A stretch of 64,000 nucleotides of DNA from Lunularia cruciata (GCA_948567375.1 OX419759.1:62597493-62661492), one strand, 5' to 3'; positions 1 through 22,000 are shown, counted from the first letter of the stretch. Program-made: numbers and translations. Notes: generated from the sequence alone by a model not told the origin.

Positions 1-3000
1 TATGGTTAATGATCTTAGACGGAACTGAGGGTTACAGATCCTTAATGCTTAGATCCGTATCTTTAATACTTGTATTCACGGAGTCTATTCTCTTCAATTC
101 AATTCGGGAAATGGTTACTAGAAGTTCCAAAAAATGAGACTCATCGAAGGTAGACTCCCCAATGGCCACGACAAGTAAACAAGTTAACCTCAATCTGAAT
201 CTGTAAATTTATATGAAGCGGTATTGCCGAACAAACGCGTGGTGTGAAGATTCCTTTACACATTGACAATTCGAGGTAACATGACCTCTTGGAGGACAAA
301 TCGAAGTCCGGCGAAGGCATATGTGAGATGTTTCTTCTGCAAAGTCTTCTAATCCTCGTCATCTAAGCCCAAGTCATCTTTGAGTTGGATGTGTCGAAAA
401 AAGATTTCTCGGAAGCGGGAAATCCGTGACACGTTACTCGACGTGTTAAGAAAAGTCATAATTTCAATCCATTAAAGAATAAAACTTTAAATTTCTGTGA
501 GATATCAATAAGTCTAAAGGTAATTGAAGAGAAGATTTATTGTATAGACTCTATTCGGGCCTAGCCCTATTTTTTATTACTTTTTTCCTCCTCCCTTGTA
601 CGGCTTAGCGGAGTCTTCCATCCTTCATGTTCTCTACGCTGTCACACTTTTCTATTGAAATGTAAATAGGGTGGTCTTCGTTTCTAATTAATACACGATA
701 ACCGGTCAAATATACATATTTCCTATCTGATTATAATTACTTATATAATTTATATATAAGAGTCATTATCAATCGGAGAATATTCATCAATATGCTTATT
801 AAGAGCGTTTTGCAATATTGTCTTACATGTTTTAAGGATTTAAGATAGAAAATTAATGCTCATGCTCAAACAGAGGCTATTTATATAAATTTACTTACTT
901 CTAGAATTAATTTGAAACTAAACTCGGTATAATAAGATGTTTAAAGTAATTTAGTATTCTGACTCCCATATCAAAGTAGAATAATTTATCTGGTAAACTA
1001 TTATACACTATAAATTAAAGAGAAGATGATGAACTCATCATATTACAAAAGTATAAATATAGTTATATTAGAAATACATAAAATAGTGAATGTCTGTAAT
1101 ACTTTTATCTATATATCATTCATGAAGGTAACATGAATGTTGCTATATTTTTTTATATATTTTTAAAGATTTAATTAATTTAATGATAATATACTTATAT
1201 TCTAAAAGTGTGAGAACTAGTTTATAATTAAATTTTATAGTATTATTTGACTAAAATAATTATTTTTGTTTAGATCTAATAAATTAGCATCAAATTAATC
1301 AAAATAAATTACAAATTATAATTTTTAAATTTTTATAAAATATATAGATATGAAATAACCTGAATTACATTAATAAACCTAAGTCTAAAGAGAGAATTTT
1401 AAAATAGCCGTCACAAGTTTATTTATAATATGATATAAAATATTAATGAAAATATAAATAAACATAAATTTTAATTCTATATAAAATAATTTAGATTATC
1501 ACAAATAAATCAACAGTTAAAATGATAATGATAATCATAAATAACTATAAAAAATCTGTAAACTGTAGAGATTATCTAAATTTTATATGGATATACATAC
1601 AAATAAAATTTCCTAATATATCCAATATATGTCTTAATAATAACTAATAATAATATATAAATTCTATTATAATATAATTGTATACACCTAAATACTGAAA
1701 AAATTTATTTTATCTATATTCCTGATATAAAATAATTAAAATTTACCACTTTATTTATAATTTATAATTTAGCTTATTCTGACATGACAATTTTATTTCT
1801 AGCATCTACTTACAAAAAATTTTATTCTTGAAAATGACATGAAATAACTTGATTTAGATAAATTGATGAATATATAGTTAATTTAAATATTTAATTACTC
1901 TATGATCAAACGATTCATATATATAAGAAAGTATTTTGAGACTGTGACTTGCATAGCTCGGTTATATGAGGTCAGTAGTGTAGATGTATAAGGCCGATGC
2001 TATTGAAGCTTAATATCATTTTACCTTTTCTTTCTTATTCTTATATCGTTTGATAAGTTTCCTTTAGTGTCTTTTATGTAATTGGTTTTTTTTTCTCTTT
2101 GAGCAGAATCAATCTTCTTTTATTTCAGATAACCCAATCTAAAAGTGTTCCAAGATTATAATCATACCAAAATGATCAATTCAGAAAATACTAGAGTATT
2201 TTTTTTCCAAAAATTATGAAATATAAATTTATTATATCATTGATGCCACCATTCAATATTCTCACTACTTGGGATATACTGTGATTTATAATTATATTAA
2301 AATTTACAATCAATACAATTTTTTAATTACTAATATAGAGTGATAAAGGTATATGTCCATATATATATTTTATAAAATAGAATAATTTTTTTCAAGAATT
2401 AGAAAGATAGAATTGCTAATTACCTGAATATCATTATACTTAAAATACGGGCATATCTAAATTTAGAACATATATAAAACTAATATAGTAGTAATCTAAC
2501 CTAACTGATAATGCGGCTCGCTGCTAATATATTAACTTACCCTAACTAGACTTAATCGCGGTAAAGTCAACTTGGAAAGGAAAGAAGACGTTGAAAGAGC
2601 CTAATTATGAGTTACCGGTAGTATCTTTACTGACAAAAATACCGATTGGAATGTCCATGGGCCGCCGCGAGTTGCCTGCGGAGACAGTAATTGAGTTGAC
2701 GCGTTCTCGGGAAGACCGCGGATGGAAAGAGATAGATACTGTAAAGCTGGAATTTCCGCCGCCGTTACGATATTACTAAGTTTACCGGCGGAAGTGAGTC
2801 GGCAGTCAATGAATCATCGAAGGGAGAACCAGTAGTCTAGCATTATATCCTTCGGATCGTACGTGGACAACAAGGGTTATCTACCACTCACTGTCCGGGC
2901 TTTTATTGGTTTTGTGTATTATTCATGAAGAGGTAGGAAAATTGAGGGGAAAGAAAGAAAATCATATCCCTTAAGAAAGTAAGAGAAGTCCGTAAGCGGC

Positions 3001-5130
3001 AGACATTGGCAGAAATGTGATGTTTTATCGATCCTGATGCAAGATACAGCAGAGACAAACAAAGCAGAGAGTGGGTATCGAGAAATTTTCTAATATTTCT
3101 CAGACCTATTGTGGTTGACTAGAGCCGGGTGGAGTAGGAGAGACGCTGTATATTATAATATCTGTCATTTGCTGAAAGAATTGTACGTACTTTCGGTAAC
3201 AGAAAAGAATCCTCTGAAAGGTGAGTGTGTGTCTGAGAGGAGACGGGAGAGAGGAAGATGATGTCTGTCTTCCTCCCAAACGTGGTAGAGGAGAGAGAAC
3301 TTGGAGGAGACAGAAGAAATTGGTATAGGATATAGGAAGATTGATTTGAAGGTCAGGAAAGTGCAGAGCGTTGAAATTTGTACAGTTTGTGTGCTTCTGG
3401 GCAGGCAATAGTTTAGTCAGTCATCCTCCCCCAATCAGAGAGCATAGCATCAGAAGCGGCTTGAGGAAGGAAGAGAAGAGAAACAGGAGATAGATGCAGA
3501 GACGAGGGATGGAGAGTGAGAAGGAGGGAGATAGATTGGTGATGATGGAGGAGATCAGTTAGATACCAAGACGTGGGGACTACTGTTACTGGCTGGTTGT
3601 CTGGCTTAAGCATTTGAAGGTGTAGCGTTTCTTTGAGTTCCTTCTGGTGGCGTGACAAAGTTCCTGCGTTGATGTCCGGTCCCCGGGGGAACAGAACAGG
3701 AGAGAATGCATGTCTCTTTAGCAGTAGTAGTGCTTTGAGTGGCGTTAGCCTACAGTGTCCTTCAACTGCCGAACTTTGAGGTGTGCCTAGAGCGTACTTG
3801 GTGATCTGTTCAGGATTTGTCGGCAGTCCCGTGTAAGGAACTGGTCCATCATCGGTCCAAGAGGCATACAAGTTTCTGCCACATAGATTGATGGATGTGG
3901 TAACAGGGAATACAATTTTGGAGCGCTAAGGGTGACGTTACTGACTTCATAACGCATTTTCTTAACAGCATAGGCAGAATACACGGGGCCTCCTTCAGAA
4001 GACTGGATAGGGGAAGGGGAGGGGTGGCATATTCTTCGTATTGCCGGTCGTAGTTGACACTTGCAACTGTGACGAAACCATCTCGAGGCTAGTTCTCCAT
4101 CAAGGGTATTGCTGTCCTCAAGAATAGCCGAGGAGGATTTTGCGATGCCCGGTAGAGAGCCACTCTTCCTGTCACCTGCGGGTGACTCCAAGCCTTATGC
4201 AAAGTTGCATCTAGGATCTCGGGGACCCAGATGACTTAGATCAAATGCAGATTGGACGGCATGGCGCAAATCGCTTTGATGCCTGCTGAAACACTTATCA
4301 AATCAGGTATTTCTTCTGGACTGTCTTGAAGTTATGTAATTTACCGCCTCTACATGGCAAAGATCAAGTGCATAGAGGAAACTCTTTGTAGATGAACTGA
4401 GACTTAAAGAAGATAGAGCTGCCTTACTCAAATTGTTCACTCTTAGAAGATGGCTTTGCCTGAGCCGAAATTGACGGGTTTATTGAGCAGATTATGGTTT
4501 GACCTTCACCAGAGGAACAGACCTTGTTTGCGGCCACTGAATTTTGCTTAAGCATCTTTTGTTGTTTGTCAATGATGTTGTTTGTAAAGTCTTGCAAGTA
4601 TAAGAAAGTCTTTCAAGTGACGGCTGTACGGAACTGATTTTCTCTGGCTAGATAACTAGTGTCGGTCAAGTCAGTTAACTTGTCGAAATCGAGTCCTCGT
4701 AGCGGGTTTTGCATAACGTTACACAATTTGTTAGAAGATCCATTCTATGTATCGTTAAAATTTGATAAGGAACTTACTGTCCTTCCACGTCTCTTACTCA
4801 CAGTGAACTGTCATGTTGCCCTATTATCGACGTCGACGTTAACGATATAGGGCATAGGTCTTTAACGAATCAAGCATATCGAGTCAAGATTCAGTCCTTG
4901 TGCGTGTGAAACCTATCTTTTTGCTTCGGGTGATTCACCACCTCAATCTACAACATTTGTCTCCTTCCCTTTGCACCCATCCAGTCGCTACCCCCGTCCA
5001 ACCGGCCGAGAGTCTGTGGTCGAAAGGCTGAGGCAGGGACCAGGGTACGAGTACCGTCTGTGATGTCTCCCTTTGATCTTCTGGTGTCTGTAGATTCACA
5101 TAATTTTCATTTTGTTATGAGCAGAGGCCA
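1..5130. other. Intergenic / upstream region of the JmjC gene
   Basis: No recognisable gene. About 480-2500 is extremely AT-rich with long A/T runs and no ORF worth calling. GC rises from about 2.5 kb. Short ORFs exist on the plus strand at 2591-2779 and on the minus strand at 3106-4191, but none shows a domain and they overlap one another in different frames, so I do not call them genes. The last 1-2 kb before 5139 probably holds the promoter and 5' UTR of the demethylase gene. A plausible splice acceptor (AG at 5123-5124 after a pyrimidine-rich stretch) suggests a 5' UTR intron, which I could not prove. Confidence 0.5.
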
Positions 5131-5138
5131 ATGATTTG

Positions 5139-5141
<3 letters not shown>
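5131..5141 (+). promoter_or_regulatory. Two-codon upstream ORF overlapping the JmjC start codon
   Basis: An ATG at 5131 is followed by one codon and a TGA (5137-5139) whose last base is the first base of the inferred start codon at 5139, giving the overlap TGATG. If the mature 5' UTR includes this stretch, ribosomes starting at the first ATG would terminate on top of the main start. That could reduce or couple translation. The arrangement is seen in the sequence; the regulatory role is inference. Confidence 0.3.
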
Positions 5142-11807
<6,666 letters not shown>

Positions 11808-11898
11808 GTACCATGTCTGCCTTCCCCTTTGTGCTGTCAAGCCAAGGTAGAACATGTTTTGAGTAAAGTAGAACAATTTTGATTCATTGTCAAGCATC

Positions 11899-11904
11899 AA
11901 TAAA
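11899..11904 (+). terminator. Candidate polyadenylation signal of the JmjC gene
   Basis: AATAAA lies about 90 bases after the demethylase stop codon, a usual distance for a plant near-upstream element. It is followed by a T-rich stretch. This is a sequence match only. Confidence 0.4.
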
Positions 11905-14900
11905 AAGATAAGGTAGACAAAGCTTGCCCTATTTCCGTCCTCCCCCTCCTGTGGGTGATGAGGAAAATCGGTTCTTCTTTACTTCAATGACTGCTTACTT
12001 TACCTACCTTCCACCCGAGCCTCCAAAAGGTATTCCACTTTGAACTCGCGCTTGGAATGGATGGAGTGTTTGCCTTCAGAATATCAAACTACTAATTTAT
12101 TCAGACCGTCAGAGGTCTGCTTTAGAACTCTACAGCCTGTCTTCCGCGTGGATCCTAACGGTTGCGCTCTTCTCAGGAGGGTAAAGTAATGGGTGCACCG
12201 TCTAGTGCCGTGCCGTTGTCATCGTCATCATTATTTGTATAATCTACACACTTCATAGATAAACGCCTTTGTAGGGAAATATCCTTTCGTAGTGAGATAG
12301 AAGGAAAGATTTGCAGGTCGAGCTGAACAGCAAACATGCGGCACATATTTCACCTATCGTTTTGATTGTCAAACACAGTACACCGACAATATGAACAGCT
12401 TCTCCTTCTGTTAATTGATATTCCGGAGTAGTGAGCTCGACTAATGTCGTTAGGACTCTTTATTGACCGCCCTGCTCTAGTTTCTAGGATGTAGTTGTGG
12501 CTGGTCACTGGGCGCGTTAGCTCAATTATACTAACTTCGATCGGAGTACAAGGTGCGTCATGCAATCTGATCAGTGCAGGTGCTCGAAAAGTGCTCTATG
12601 AAGTTAGGCTGTCTGCAATTTTTACCAATCAGGTAGCTTGTTTCATTATCTTAACAGCTAGTATTAGCTATACTAGCAGTTTTTGCTTTCCACTAGCGTA
12701 GCGGCTTCTGAAAGGCCTTAAGCAGAGTACGGGAACGAGCCAGAGTAGAGTAATGCTCTGTGTAGCTATATTGTTGCAAAGGTGAGCCCTTCCAATCAGT
12801 ACCCAATTAGACAACAGTAAGTTACGTGGGAGATTACGCAGTCATCCAAGTTGTTATGATTTATGATTACGTTTATGAGTTCTCCTATTGACAAAAGAAA
12901 AGTGGAGATCACAAAGGAAAGTGGAAAGTGAAGTTCTCTTCTTTAGTTTCTAGACCATCCTGCGATGAAAGTTTCCGTCAAGTATCCCAAACCTTGCCAG
13001 TGGAAGAAGTTGTTGAGATCACAAAATCAACACCGACACTAACTACCGGCAGGTCTTTGTGCACACGGGAACAAATCTCCCTAGGAAATTCCCATTTTCA
13101 ATTGTTCAGCGATTAGGAGAAAGAAATCGAGCTCCTAGCAAAGTACCATATTAATATGTAGGACTTTTATGTTTTTTGATGTCTATTGTGGGTTCTCTTA
13201 GCTAGTCAATGAGAATTTGACTTGGGCTGTGAGAACATGATTCAACTTCGAACTTTTAGTGTGTAGATGAACACCACCTACAGTGCACTTCAACCACAGT
13301 TTGAGGCCAACGAAAAAACTGAGTACACAATCATTGTCCACTTCCGTTCGAGTCTGAAAGTATTTGCCGTGCGCAAATCTGGTTTCTTCCCTTTCATATT
13401 TGTCGACTTTAAACAACACCTGAGTAGTCGCAATAGACTGACACGAATCAAAAGTCACCCTGAAGTCACAAAAAGCATCGTGACCATCAACTGTAACAAG
13501 AAGCCAGCAGCACATAAGGTGTGCGCCTTCGGTCGTAACACGAATTCTAAAACCACAACGAAGTAGGAACTCTTAATGAACAGCGTGATTGCAAGCAACT
13601 GCAACCACACTAAGTACCCGTCACTGGATGTAGCTAGAAACCATAATCACAACTGAATAAACAGTAGCTGTGATCAATAACCAATTCATGATGAATTTTC
13701 ATTCGACTCACTGGCAAACCTGCTAATGCCATTTGCTACTTGCTGGGGTCTGGGAATGTGTTAAACAGCTTTATGTTGATCTCAGTACTGTTCTGCTTCT
13801 ACACATCTTTTGACTACTTGACGTCAAACCATTGATCATGATTCCTCTTCTAATCTTTTGTTATGATAACTGTTAATTATGCTCCTTTCATTCGTTGTAA
13901 ATCATGGTTTCCGGTTGGAGCTCATGTGTTAAACAGCCGGTTAGTCTAGCTCCAGCCTCTGAACGTGAGTTCAAAAGATGCAGAAAATCAAGCGTTGAGT
14001 TCTTGGAACCAACCCAAGGGCGGACCCTTCCTAGATCCACACGAATATCATGAAATAGGAAGGGACCTTTTTTGGGATGTTCTATGACAACCAACTATTC
14101 AGATTCCAAACCCAGATTGGAAGACTATGACGATCCCACTTATGTCCTCGTTTGAGATATTGGACATGATGCGTACACGAAAGGAGGTACTGGTAACGAT
14201 TGTCTTAACTGGTGAGCGAGAATATTATCTCATTTCTTTAAGATAAAAGAATTAAAACCAGCAAGATCAATCGAGGAGGAGATTGAGTGTGAGGCAGAGA
14301 TCTACTAGAGATCTATCATCTCGGGCGAATTAAAAGGTCAATTAGGACTCGTGATGTATTCACCCACTATTCCCTTTGGGCATTGCAGTCGCTTTTCGAA
14401 GAGGTTTGAGATTAGACTTCATCCTTTACCGCTGCAGTATTGACTACGATTTCAGGCACCGTTCCCCAAGTTGATTTATGGCAAACTGTCAGTGGACCAA
14501 ATTCATGTGTAAAACAAGCATCATGACACAAGCAGTAGAGAAAATGAATCAGATGTGGAGCAGAGAACACTCACTGAAAGAAACAATCACGAGATGAGAG
14601 ATTTATTTCGGTGATCACGCATTAACATAGTGAAAGAGAAAACTGAAGATGATTGGATCTTATGAACTTCACTAGTGAGCTCGAACCACAACCATTAAGA
14701 TGGAACTCAGGGGCTTTGTGTCCATCTTCCGATAAATAAGCGAGTCGGAGCAGTAAGCAGTGTCCAAGTAGAAGGGCGGAAATCAGGTGTGCACAGCGAG
14801 ACGATTTGGACGAGGATGACAACAGAAGAATCAAAAGTGTCTACTGTGTCAAAAAGTGACCGGAGTTTACAGGAAGAATGTACTGCATCTACCACACTGA

Positions 14901-16025
14901 CCACGGCTTACAGAGAGCAGTTTGTGGCTTTCTGAAAAGTCTGAAATGTGAACATTTTGGGCATTTCATCTGCCTTGTACTCTTTTATTCTTCGACCTCC
15001 ATATCGACAGCTCAAATTCAATCGATAACGTATCGAATACCGACGTGGTAGATATTATCGAAGTGTGTATTCATACATCTCTAATCCACTATCTGCAAAA
15101 GATAAGGGAAGATAGAAGGAACTCTTCGAGACAATAAGTAAAGTATCGACATTGTAATGCTGGTGGGGGGACATATTTTGCTCCGCTTTCACTCAAAAGG
15201 TGTGCAACGACAGACACAAACGGAAGCAAAATGGGCATTTTTTGTTTCGAGGGTACGTCAGAGCAACTCGACCCACATACCGAGTGTAATTGATGGGGAC
15301 CAACATCAAGCTAGCAGAGCAAAAACGCCGAACAACATCCAAAGACATTAAACGAAGGTCACTTCACACACCGAATCCCATACCAAATTTTGTCAAAATT
15401 GAATTATCACCTTTTGCTAAGCAGGGTACACCAGACACAAGACTCACTAAACATGCAAACGAGATCCACATCGTGGACATTTCCGGTGGGCACTTGAACA
15501 GTAAACCTAAAACCTAATCTGGTTACCAGGGCTACAACTTACCCAGAAATACTCTTCGAACCGTTTACTTTGTGACGATGCCTGGAGATCCCTGTAGGAG
15601 TTTAAAAGCAGGGAACAAATAAATGGCAATGAGGGGAGTGTGTTGAGGGCACTGAAATCTGCTGGGGGTAACACCTCTTCTGTTACCTGGAACCAATAAA
15701 TAGATGAGACCAACTAAGAAGAAAGAAACCCGTCTCATGACAGTCTTTGACAACGCTCCCCTACAGATAGGAAAAAGTGCTTCCCTGTAACCAACTCGTA
15801 CTCTCCTTGGCCGTCTATCACCACTTTCACCTGCTTTCAGATAGCCATGAGTACCAAAAACGTAAATAAGACAGGATACTAATCATCTATTTTCAGGTAC
15901 TAGCTTAGGCATTGTAAAGTGCACAGGATATGCAAGCCACCAACTTTCGGAAACAATTTGGAGATCACTTGGAATAACAAGATGCCATACGAGATGCAGG
16001 CGAGATACCTATTAGGCTTTCAGTG
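11905..16025. other. Intergenic spacer between convergent genes
   Basis: About 4.1 kb between the 3' end of the demethylase gene and the 3' end of the isoleucyl-tRNA synthetase gene. It holds scattered ORFs of 60-105 codons on both strands (for example 13267-13566 plus and 13198-13515 minus, which overlap each other). None has a recognisable domain or a convincing exon structure, so none is called. Base composition is moderate, unlike the AT-rich spacers elsewhere. Confidence 0.5.
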
Positions 16026-19000
16026 TCAAAGCCGACCTATCCTTATAGTGAGCTTAACCTCAACGTTTGGTATGGAAGTGCGAGATATAGATGACGCAAT
16101 ACAAGTGCCCATAACGGTGCCCGTGACAAATCTTATAAGAAACAATTTACGCAGCAGTAACAACAGAATGACGGATCGTGATAGATGAGGTTGGAATACC
16201 CTGGTGCTTGACTTGAGTACGGCGGGATCTCTTGCGAGCAGCACGACAGATATATTCTCAGCTTGTTCTTTGTTGCCTGCAAAGGGAGCAAATAAAGTCC
16301 CAGGCTTCAGAGCTACGCATCGTAAGGAGGCCGGCAATTACCGATGCAGGTCCTCTATATATGCCTTTTATACAGTAAAACTTCACTTGCATTTGAGCCA
16401 CGGTTGGTAAAAAAGCTGTAAATCAAGGTCCTCTTATACCTGAGCATAACTCTACGAGCAAATCCGAAGCAAACGACAAAGCTGGTTTAGCCAACTTGAC
16501 TGAGAAGGAGCCTCCTGCAACTCCACTGAATTGCTCAGTGGCAATCACCACCTGGCACAAGAATACAAGACGATCAATATCACATCAACCATTAGTTTAG
16601 CTCTTCTTCAGTACTGCTTACCCACCATCGACCTGTTTAGTGTTTGGTCGAGTTTGTCTACATTAAATGTCGAACATCGAAACACGTGATTGGCTCCATA
16701 AATATACCATACCAACCACACCGTACCCTACACAGAGCAAAGTAGAATTACCGCATGAGTTGGTAGTTTCTCCTGAGGTAGAATATACGACCCCACGGTC
16801 TCTTGGATGTATGAGACCTACACATATGATAAACGTAGTCAGAAGCTACACCAGAAGAAGTAGAATTTGAAGAACCTGATGCAGATCCTCATGCTGACGG
16901 AGGAAACGTAAGATCAAGTTAAAATTTGAAAATTACATTAAGGAAGAAAGAACATTTGTTACACAGCAACCCAAGAAGTCCACAGTTGCAAGGTCTTTAA
17001 ATAAAATAGCTAATATAGGTCGCCTCTGGGTTCTTCACCTGAGATGCAAACACTCGCTTCAACCCGTCGTTCTCATTACCAGTACCGTCCACCTTGTAGT
17101 AAACCTCTACCGAATCTGTCGGTTCCAGTCCTGATTTCTTGCGGAGCTTTTGGATTCTATTCACAATCTGGACAAATGGTACCAGAAAGTCCCACATCAA
17201 ACACATGGAAGTCTAACGAAGGAATACATTTGTTCCCTGATCGGAAAACGTACATAAAAGAGAAGCTAATCTCTTGCTGCGACCTCTAGATTATTTACCT
17301 CGCGCGCAAATCCAGCTTCCTGGAGGCTCTCATCCGGTCGAAGATCTAATACGACAAGTACATCACCTGCATTTCACGTGCGCGAGGTAAGTCTTGCTCT
17401 CTTGGTTATAAGGATGTGGTCAGAACTTTTCTCCAAAAGGGTTTAATTCGAGATGGATGAGAATATATATCAGTCTTAACCAATATAGGCACACGCTGAA
17501 AGAAAACGACGTGTCTCATCTCAAATAACTTCAAATGCCATGTGTGTTTCGGAAGTTCCACACGACTCAGCAAATGTGAGCAACCTACCATCACCTCCAG
17601 CATCAACATTTTTCTGTGCTCCATCGGGTGCCTTGAAATCTCGATGAATCTGACTCATTTTTCAACATAAGATAAGAAAGTCAGCAGACCCTTCATTGAA
17701 AGGAGAGTACGCCCTGAGTCATGATTAAAATTCCCAGTGATCTTCGGCTCACCTTGATATCTCCTCCTGTCAATTCGTGGCCAGCAACTGTAAAAACACC
17801 AGACTTCTGAAAAGCCAATATATTTGCCTGAGTCATGTTTTTCACTTCCTTCGTTACCAAACCCATTGCTCTTCCAAGTCTCTTACCTAAAGCACTGCAC
17901 TCCAATCAAACACATTAGCATCAGTAAGCAAACCACTCGGTATTAAAATGCAACCTTCGGAAGTATGTGTACCAGGATAAACAACTTTGACACTCGCTAG
18001 CAAGATGCTGCAACCAATCCCTTTTGGGAAGAAAAAAGCAACTAGGATGCGGGTGAGAACAAAGCTATACCAAAATATAACTCAGGACCTTGAACCTTAC
18101 CTGAAGTCAGGTTCTGCGCGCAAGGATGCATACTGCAAAGGATCATTGCACGTAACAATGCTCCTAATATTGAGTTCCTCTTTCACATACTGCAGAGTTT
18201 GTCAACATAAATATTTCGGTCAGAAAATAGAGATAGACAAGGGAAACGGAACCGTCGATTGCCCAATAGTACTTCGAACCTCTACGGTTGTGAAATCTAC
18301 CCAGAAGGCTCGTGAAGGCAGGATGACACTCACCTCTCCTAAACTGCCCGAAAGGTCGTCGAGAAAGTCTTTATCGGGATGTACGACCACCATTTCTCTG
18401 AGAGCAGGACATCGATCAGTAATAAGATACTCAGGACCTACTACAAGGACAAAAGTTCAAGCTTAGGAATCTAAAGTGGGATTGAAGATGCGTATCCAGG
18501 GGCGTACTTAAGAGGGGTCTTCAGAGGCTTGTTGTGCCGCTCTCTGATGTTGCGAGCCAAGTCAATGACTGTCATCATGCGACTCACACTCTGCTCGATA
18601 CGCTCATCAGTCTGACAACACACTCCCCACACATATTAAAGAGACATCTACTACGCTTAGAAGATAGTATCCTAGTGCACACGTGCCGGCAAAACATTAA
18701 AGAAAACACAATATGTATCCAGGAAGTAAAAACTACAGGGAACTTCTCCAAGAAATAACTTAATGCTTGATAAGCTAGAGGGCATATGGGATTAATCACC
18801 TCTCCTTGCACTTCCGGGAAAGCGCAGTAATGAACACTTTCTTCTGAAGAAGGGTTGACTTTCCGAAGATTTTGGTATAGAGCTTCAGTGAAGAAAGGAG
18901 TGAAGGGAGCCATTGTTTTGCATGTGGTAACCAACACCTGTTACAACATTTCATGTCTGTTAAAAGACGAGATGATATACAAAGACCTTGAAGAAATTGC

Positions 19001-22000
19001 GACAATTGCTAGAGATAAGGGACTAATAACTGACGACACTCCAGCACTAACACACTCATTGGACACGACAAACCGTGTAAGTAAGAAGCCTGAAGACTGT
19101 AGGAAGTGAATCATACGTTATAGAGAGTTGAAAGCGCTACACGGCTGTCCTCTTCTCCAGTACGACCTTTCAGTCGTTTACGGTTGAAACGCACATAGAT
19201 ATTGGTCAAATTATCCACGAATTTCAAAAGAAATGGAACCACCTACATGGAATAGACGAGAAGAGCAACGATGCAATTCCAGATTAGGATCATTGGAGAA
19301 TTCCTCCTACCAACTAGCATTCAGAAAGGATATAATCAGGAAAGACAAGGATGATGTAACCACGCTCTAGACAAAACAGGAAAAAGTACTGGTTTTCCAT
19401 GGCGCAGCCATCCGAACTGAAGAATATCTCACCGTATAGAGCCTGTATGCTTCCATCTCTTGCTTGACAAATTTGACCAAACTCTGGGTGGCTGAGTTGA
19501 TCCACCTATCGAGCACATTGGTAGATTTCTGCAGAGCGCTTATATCCAGGGGTACAAACTGCGAGGACCCTTCTGATTGGAGCCTCAAAACATTTTGAAC
19601 CAGGAATCTGTAGGCGTTATACCAAGGGAGAAATACATCCTTCACCTGCATGACGTGTCAAAATACTAACCTTTATAATAATCAAATGGTGAACCTGTTC
19701 CCATCAGTCAACATGACAAGATACTTCTACTCCACCCTTTTTAGTGCACAGCCTTTATGTTTCGAACTTTGGTTATAAAAACATAGAGTCATTCTTCATA
19801 CAATTACAACGGAAGGAGGTCCAGCAATCGCCTGGTAGAGGATGGAGCAGGCAGACCTTCACGTGGTTGTGCGATGCACATAGGACAAGGGAGAGGAAGG
19901 AGCTGATCGAGAAGTAAAGGAGGAGAAAGATTGTAAAGGTGAGACATAGGAGTCAAAGTAGGATTGTAGAAAAGTCAAAGACCAGAGAAGATATGATTCA
20001 TTAAAACAATCCTATGTTGTACCACGCATACATTCCGTGTTGAATAGAGGATATTCCGATCACAAAGGATCATAAATAATGAGGAGCATGCACAATTTAC
20101 AAGTTCTGCTTAGGAACAGTGACGTATTGTCTGTTTTTTGTCCTTACCACTGCAAAGACACCTTCCCTTCTGAAGCGCAGAGGTTCTCCACGAACCACTG
20201 GAGAGTTGATGAGATACAGTCGTAAGGCATCCTGTCCAGGGCCATAAAGAGCGTCAGCTGATTTGTTTGCAAATATTCGTACAAAAAAACAGGTAGTTTC
20301 TTCCATGACTTCTTTTCAGAAACATCAGTCCATTTCCTCAAAGTGACAGATCAAAGCCGAGTACAGCATGACCAACAAAGCATGTATGGTACTTACAGCA
20401 CCGTAATCGTCGATCACATCTGTAACAGGGGGGAAGTTTCTCAGCCGCTTTGACATTTTCTTTCCGTCTTCTGCCAATACCAGGCCATTGCACACGAGGT
20501 TCTTGAATGCTGGCTTATCAAACAACGCTGTTGACAAAACCATCAGAGTATAGAACCTGCACAGTAATTCACAAATAAGCAGGTCTTAGGAGTGTTGCGC
20601 CAAGAGTCGAACTGAATCATGAGAACCTGAGCATACTACTACCTTGGACTAGCGTTCGTACTAGATGTATAATTTCGCACAGTCAATAGTACACTGAAGG
20701 TAAACTATGGAAGAAAGAAGCTAAGGAACTTGTAGCAACTTCATACCATCCACGGGTTTGATCTAGCCCCTCAGCGACGAAGTCACCAGGGAAATTTCGA
20801 TCAAAAAGTTCTTGGTTCTCAAAAGGATAATGGATGTAGGCATAAGGCATAGATCCACTCTCAAACCAGCAGTCGAAAACCTGCAGTACCAATGGTCTTT
20901 GTTCACGTACTGACTCAACGAACAGTAATGATGGGAAGAACACAATCCACTATGAATTGACAATTTCCGTAACTGTTACCATGAGAGGCGATAACAAGAA
21001 TCTAAGTACAAAAGCTACAGAGAAAAACTCACATCCTCAATACGCTTGAGGACTCCAAACTCTGGGCCACGTTTGGAAGGAATAGTAACGTGATCAATCT
21101 TGTGACGATGAAGGTTTGTAGCCTGCAAGTAAAGTACACGAACGATATATTCACATTGTTGGTAATTTCAAGTACGTTTGTTTCTTGATGAGTTTACAAC
21201 CCTAGTTATTTGTACTTAGTAGCGGTGGATCAATGAGCTAATAAGACACTGTGCTTTATCAGATTGAATGAACGTTACATCATTCATGCATACTTTGAGA
21301 TGATGTTCTCCTGTCCCCTATTTTTCAGGTGTGTGCCTCGAAGAGACTGATGAGCGGGATGGGCCATTGCAAACTTGACTTGTGATTGTCTGCCTTTGCG
21401 CAAACTAAACGTTTAGTACAAATAAGATTTCCATTGCAGCTTAGTAGCGGCAAAAGACAAACCTTGAATCCAGAGAGATCTTCTAGTTCCTGGATTGATC
21501 CCACGACAACCATCTCCTCACCATCGTCGCTCAACCAGATTGGTAAAGGAGTTCCCCAGAATCGACTGCGACTTACTGACCAGTCTCTAGCATTCTCCAA
21601 CCAGTTGTGAAATCGCTTGTCCTGGAACCAAAGAGAACCTTGATCAGCATCCACGCTGTGTTGTAATATAGTGTCAGTCCAATGCCAACCTTCAAGTTCT
21701 AGCCTTATAGTCTGACATCAATGTAACATCAATTCTCACGTACTCTGCTTGCTTGTTAGTGACACATGGCACGCATGACATGCTTGGCTCACCTTCACAT
21801 GATCTGGCACCCAGTAGGTTTGCTGGTTATTCTTCACCAGTCTATCCTTAAACTTTTCCACGGCCACGAACCTGGAAAGCGACGCAAGGAGTATATCAAG
21901 TACAAGTGGAGATGAAAGTACTTGGAACGAACAGAAAACTGGAAGGATGTAGTGGCGGAACGCTGGAAGGCTATCTTGCCAGTTGAATATGACGAACTAG

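Noticed and set aside
3106-4191. Three overlapping minus-strand ORFs of 100-152 codons
   Set aside because: They overlap in different frames, have low-complexity Ser/Leu/Pro-rich translations and no domain; more likely promoter or leader sequence of the JmjC gene read backwards.
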